Below are positions 5,513 to 6,403 of a stretch of 6,403 bases of DNA, in pieces; position 1 is the first letter of the stretch, and every line of letters begins with the position of its first letter. The stretch lies in the NCBI GenBank assembly GCA_026386995.1, contig JAPLMO010000460.1, forward strand, positions 1 through 6,403, given 5' to 3'. A program made the position numbers and the translations under genes. This DNA comes from Planctomycetota bacterium. Its GTDB lineage: Bacteria; Planctomycetota; Phycisphaerae; FEN-1346. The notes below the pieces were generated by a model that had not been told where the DNA came from, did no database searches, and saw only the letters and a list, made by a program, of their open reading frames with translations.

Positions 5513-6403
5513 CTACTTGCCCCTGTATTTCTCCCAGTACTCGGGCATGAGTTCCCGCGTCTTGGCTTCGAGTTCCTCGTCGCTGATGGCCGTAAGGCGC
5601 CCGCGAACCTCGTACTGGTCGATGACCCAGCGGGCGATCTTGGCGCACTTGATCTTGCTGATGCGGTCGTCGCCCTTCAAGCCGAAGAACTCGTTGATCC
5701 AGTGGGCCACGCCGTCAACGCCGGTCTTGTCGGTGATGGCCACACGGGGCGGGCGGCCGAGCAGTTTCGTCGTGTCGAAGATGTTGTAGATCCGCTCGTC
5801 CTGCCGCAGGCCGCCGGCGTGGATGCCGGCGCTGGTCGTGTTGAAGTTCTTGCCGATAAACGGGTAGTTGTCGGGGATGGGCAGGCCGATCGACCGCATG
5901 TAGTCGGCGAGTTCCGTGATCGCCGCCGTGTCGATGCCGCACAGGTCGCCCTTGAGGGCGATGTACTCGAACACGGCGCTTTCGAGCGGCGGGTTGCCCG
6001 TCCGTTCGCCGAAGCCGAAGAGCGTTGTGTTCAGGAAATCACAGCCGTACAACCACGCCGTCGCTCCGTTGACGTGGACCTTGTGGAAGTCGTTGTGTCC
6101 GTGCCACTCCAGGCGGTTGCTCGGCACGCCGCACTCACGGTTCAACTTGTAGATGAGTTTGGGGATGCTCCGCGGGAGGCGCGCCCCGGGGTAACTGATG
6201 CCGAACCCCATGGTGTCGCACAGGCGGATTTTCGCGGTGAGCGATTCGGGGACATTGCGGCTCATCTCCATCAGGCGGTCGACCAGCGGCAGGACGAAGC
6301 CGTCGATGTCGGCGCGGGTCACGTCTTCCAGGTGACAGCGGGGCCGGACGCCAGCCTCCAGTGCAGCGTCGACCACCTCGCAATAACTATCCAGGCACGC
6401 GCG
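5513..6403 (-). CDS. Re-citrate synthase-like / homocitrate-isopropylmalate synthase family enzyme (5' partial)
   Basis: The frame is open to the right edge of the window, and conserved sequence runs past the GTG at 6376, so the start lies outside; 296 residues are visible. It belongs to the HMGL-like (DRE-TIM) acyltransferases, which condense an acyl-CoA with a 2-oxo acid using a divalent metal. Visible signatures, numbering from the first visible codon: CHLEDVTRAD (23-32), CDTMGFG (62-68), WHGHNDFHK (100-108) with metal-binding H101 and H103, GERTGNPPLE (132-141), and NTTSAGIHAGG (188-198) followed by DERIYNIFDT. The CHxEDxTRAD, WHGHNDF and IYNIFD combination matches what I remember of Re-citrate synthases of strict anaerobes (oxaloacetate + acetyl-CoA to citrate) better than classic LeuA. 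There is no C-terminal LeuA-type regulatory domain, which also argues against feedback-controlled isopropylmalate synthase. Homocitrate or citramalate synthesis remain alternatives. Cytoplasmic. Confidence 0.85.
   Translation of the reverse strand, partial: RACLDSYCEVVDAALEAGVRPRCHLEDVTRADIDGFVLPLVDRLMEMSRNVPESLTAKIRLCDTMGFGISYPGARLPRSIPKLIYKLNRECGVPSNRLEWHGHNDFHKVHVNGATAWLYGCDFLNTTLFGFGERTGNPPLESAVFEYIALKGDLCGIDTAAITELADYMRSIGLPIPDNYPFIGKNFNTTSAGIHAGGLRQDERIYNIFDTTKLLGRPPRVAITDKTGVDGVAHWINEFFGLKGDDRISKIKCAKIARWVIDQYEVRGRLTAISDEELEAKTRELMPEYWEKYRGK

Overview
The window is GC-rich bacterial DNA with tightly packed genes. The enzymes suggest an anaerobic or fermentative lifestyle: a soluble NuoF/GltD-type flavoprotein, a multi-cluster ferredoxin subunit, a glutamate-synthase-like FMN protein and a citrate-synthase-type enzyme of the Re/homocitrate/isopropylmalate family. 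A planctomycete-like or deltaproteobacterium-like anaerobe would fit, but this is a weak inference from gene style; no marker gene is present.

Left part (1-4241, + strand): three genes form a compact operon. The first, cut off by the window's left edge, fuses the C-terminal part of a NuoF/HydB-like NADH-dehydrogenase flavoprotein to a complete GltD/NfnB-like NAD(P)H:FAD oxidoreductase. It overlaps by ATGA with a NuoG/HoxU-like protein carrying one [2Fe-2S] site and two ferredoxin-type [4Fe-4S] sites. Six bases later begins an FMN-binding glutamate-synthase-like (GltB central domain) protein with its own N-terminal four-cysteine motif. Together they look like one soluble electron-transfer complex linking NAD(H), NAD(P)H, iron-sulfur carriers and an FMN enzyme. 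No membrane subunits are visible.

Middle part (4242-5512): a 460-base gene-poor stretch holds a perfect 11-bp stem-loop and a diverged direct repeat. It is followed by a GTG-started gene for a secreted protein that seems to have lost its C-terminal part. A 21-base exact inverted match links the gene-poor stretch to the point where this gene loses recognisable family sequence, which suggests a dispersed repeat or rearrangement. A 232-base convergent spacer then carries several GC-rich hairpins.

Right part (5513-6403, - strand): the C-terminal two thirds or so of a DRE-TIM (HMGL-like) acyltransferase, most like Re-citrate synthase as I remember that family, with its start beyond the right edge. 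Citrate formation leads to 2-oxoglutarate, the carbon skeleton for glutamate, so the two ends of the window may be metabolically related, although they are convergent and not co-transcribed.
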